Positions 63,313 to 64,000 of a stretch of 64,000 bases of DNA are shown piece after piece. A program made the translations under genes and the position numbers. Each line of letters begins with the position of its first letter. The first letter of the stretch is position 1. The notes beneath the pieces were generated by a model, which saw only the letters and a list, made by a program, of their open reading frames with translations, was not told the origin of the DNA and made no database searches. The stretch covers positions 21,429 to 85,428 of the forward strand of contig CASFTV010000026.1 in assembly GCA_949297765.1 (NCBI GenBank), in the 5' to 3' direction. Origin of the DNA: an uncultured bacterium. Lineage in GTDB: Bacteria > Verrucomicrobiota > Lentisphaeria > Victivallales > UBA1829.

Positions 63313-64000
63313 AAGGAGTTGAAGGTTGTTGTTGATGCCAATGTGGGGCAATTTAAGATAAATACTTCCAAAGTGGATTTCCTGGCTCATCGGGAGCTGG
63401 CACACGCTTTGTTCGGGGAGGAGCACCCGGCCGGCCGGATGGTATGCGAAGCCGAGTACCGTTGCATCACTCCGGAAGTGTTGCATGATTTTTACGACCG
63501 TTATTATCATTCACAGAATTGCACCATTTACCTTTCAGGGAATGTAACCGATGATTGCGTCCGCAGGGTAGGAACCCTCTTTGGAAGAGAAAGTTTCGGG
63601 CATTGTTTGGAGAAGCCGCAATCAATGTTTCTCCCCCCCGTAGCCGATGCAAGACAACGCATTTTTGTGGAGCGTGGCGAAGCATTGCAAAGTGCAGTAC
63701 GCATAGGCATGCTTACCATGGAACGGTGTCACCCCGATTATCTGAAGTTCCGTGTGTTGGTTACTTTGTTGGGCGGATATTTTGGCAGCAGGCTGATGTC
63801 AAACATCCGGGAAGAAAAGGGATATACCTATGGTATTTCCGCCGGATATGCCTCTTATCCCGGTCAAGGCCTATTGACCATCAGTGCGGAGACGGCCAAT
63901 CAGTATGTAGAGCCTTTGATAGCCGAAGTCTACCGTGAAATAAGCCGTTTGCAGAATGAAAAAGTATCTGTCGAAGAATTGGTCATGGTGAAAAACTATA
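63310..64000 (+). CDS. Internal part of an M16-family zinc peptidase, Bacteroidetes type (partial at both ends)
   Basis: About 230 codons without stop, open at both ends. It includes EKELKVVVDANVGQFKINTS, HALFGEEHPAGRMV, DFYDRYYHSQNCTIYLSGNV and LLGGYFGSRLMSNIREEKGY followed by TYGISAGYASYPG, the conserved blocks of the second half of one M16 (insulinase/PqqL-like) lobe. These match the periplasmic zinc proteases common in Bacteroides. The HxxEH catalytic site is upstream and absent. Codon use and base composition differ from the rest of the window. It has no plausible relation to the genes before it. Confidence 0.85.

Noticed and set aside
1..64000. CRISPR arrays, tRNA or rRNA genes, prophage
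   Set aside because: No regularly spaced repeats, tRNA-like cloverleaf, rRNA motifs or phage structural genes were seen on either strand.

Overview
The window looks like gut Lentisphaerae (Victivallis-like) chromosome. The basis is inference from content: many one-gene pilin-like proteins with an N-terminal [21 protein letters not shown] helix and a C-terminal DGH motif, many large secreted glycoside hydrolases, and a transcription regulator beside almost every cluster. I see no rRNA, tRNA, CRISPR or phage genes. The last ~690 bases are different: they encode part of a Bacteroides-type M16 zinc peptidase, joined to a truncated Lentisphaerae gene inside a short shared sequence near 63300-63312. 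This is most simply an assembly chimera.

Layout. 1-8288 (minus): a GntR-like fragment, then an operon of pilin-like protein, GH2 enzyme, sialate O-acetylesterase-type protein and an uncharacterised protein, with a divergent AraC regulator (8423). 10188-17347 (plus): AraC, GH36 alpha-galactosidase (broken by an internal deletion/frameshift), pilin-like protein, large GH42-like enzyme. 17617-21198: a PocR-domain AraC regulator divergent from a KDPGal aldolase, galactonate dehydratase and SDR operon. 21226-24314: AraC divergent from a second GH36. 24474-29452: a DAACS symporter, a LacI regulator and a cytoplasmic GH3. 30085-35213: AraC divergent from pilin-like protein and a GH-A-type enzyme. 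35530-44528: AraC divergent from a sugar isomerase-like protein, GH127, pilin-like protein and a 1558-aa GH2-like protein ending in a strong terminator. 44784-47520: a serine-hydrolase lipoprotein, then a degraded patch with ISL3 transposase, NUC1 nuclease and AraC remnants. 47525-52961 (minus): GntR-SBP fusion regulator, pilin-like protein, heparinase II/III-like protein, M14 peptidase. 54076-60103 (plus): a single ORF fusing GH2 to a pilin-like protein, then a GH-A/CBM9 enzyme. 61482-63312 (minus): truncated GH C-terminus and a paralogue of the first uncharacterised protein.

How it fits together: each cluster is a small regulated glycan-use unit. Secreted and cytoplasmic enzymes cut galactosides, arabinofuranosides and uronic-acid-type polymers, and galactose could feed the galactonate pathway at 18709-21198. 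The most striking pattern is that all six pilin-like coding units sit directly before a large carbohydrate-active enzyme gene, usually with overlapping or nearly touching reading frames, and one is fused in frame to a GH2. This suggests cluster-specific surface proteins working with each enzyme, perhaps in a role like that of SusD-type proteins in Bacteroidetes. That role is a hypothesis.
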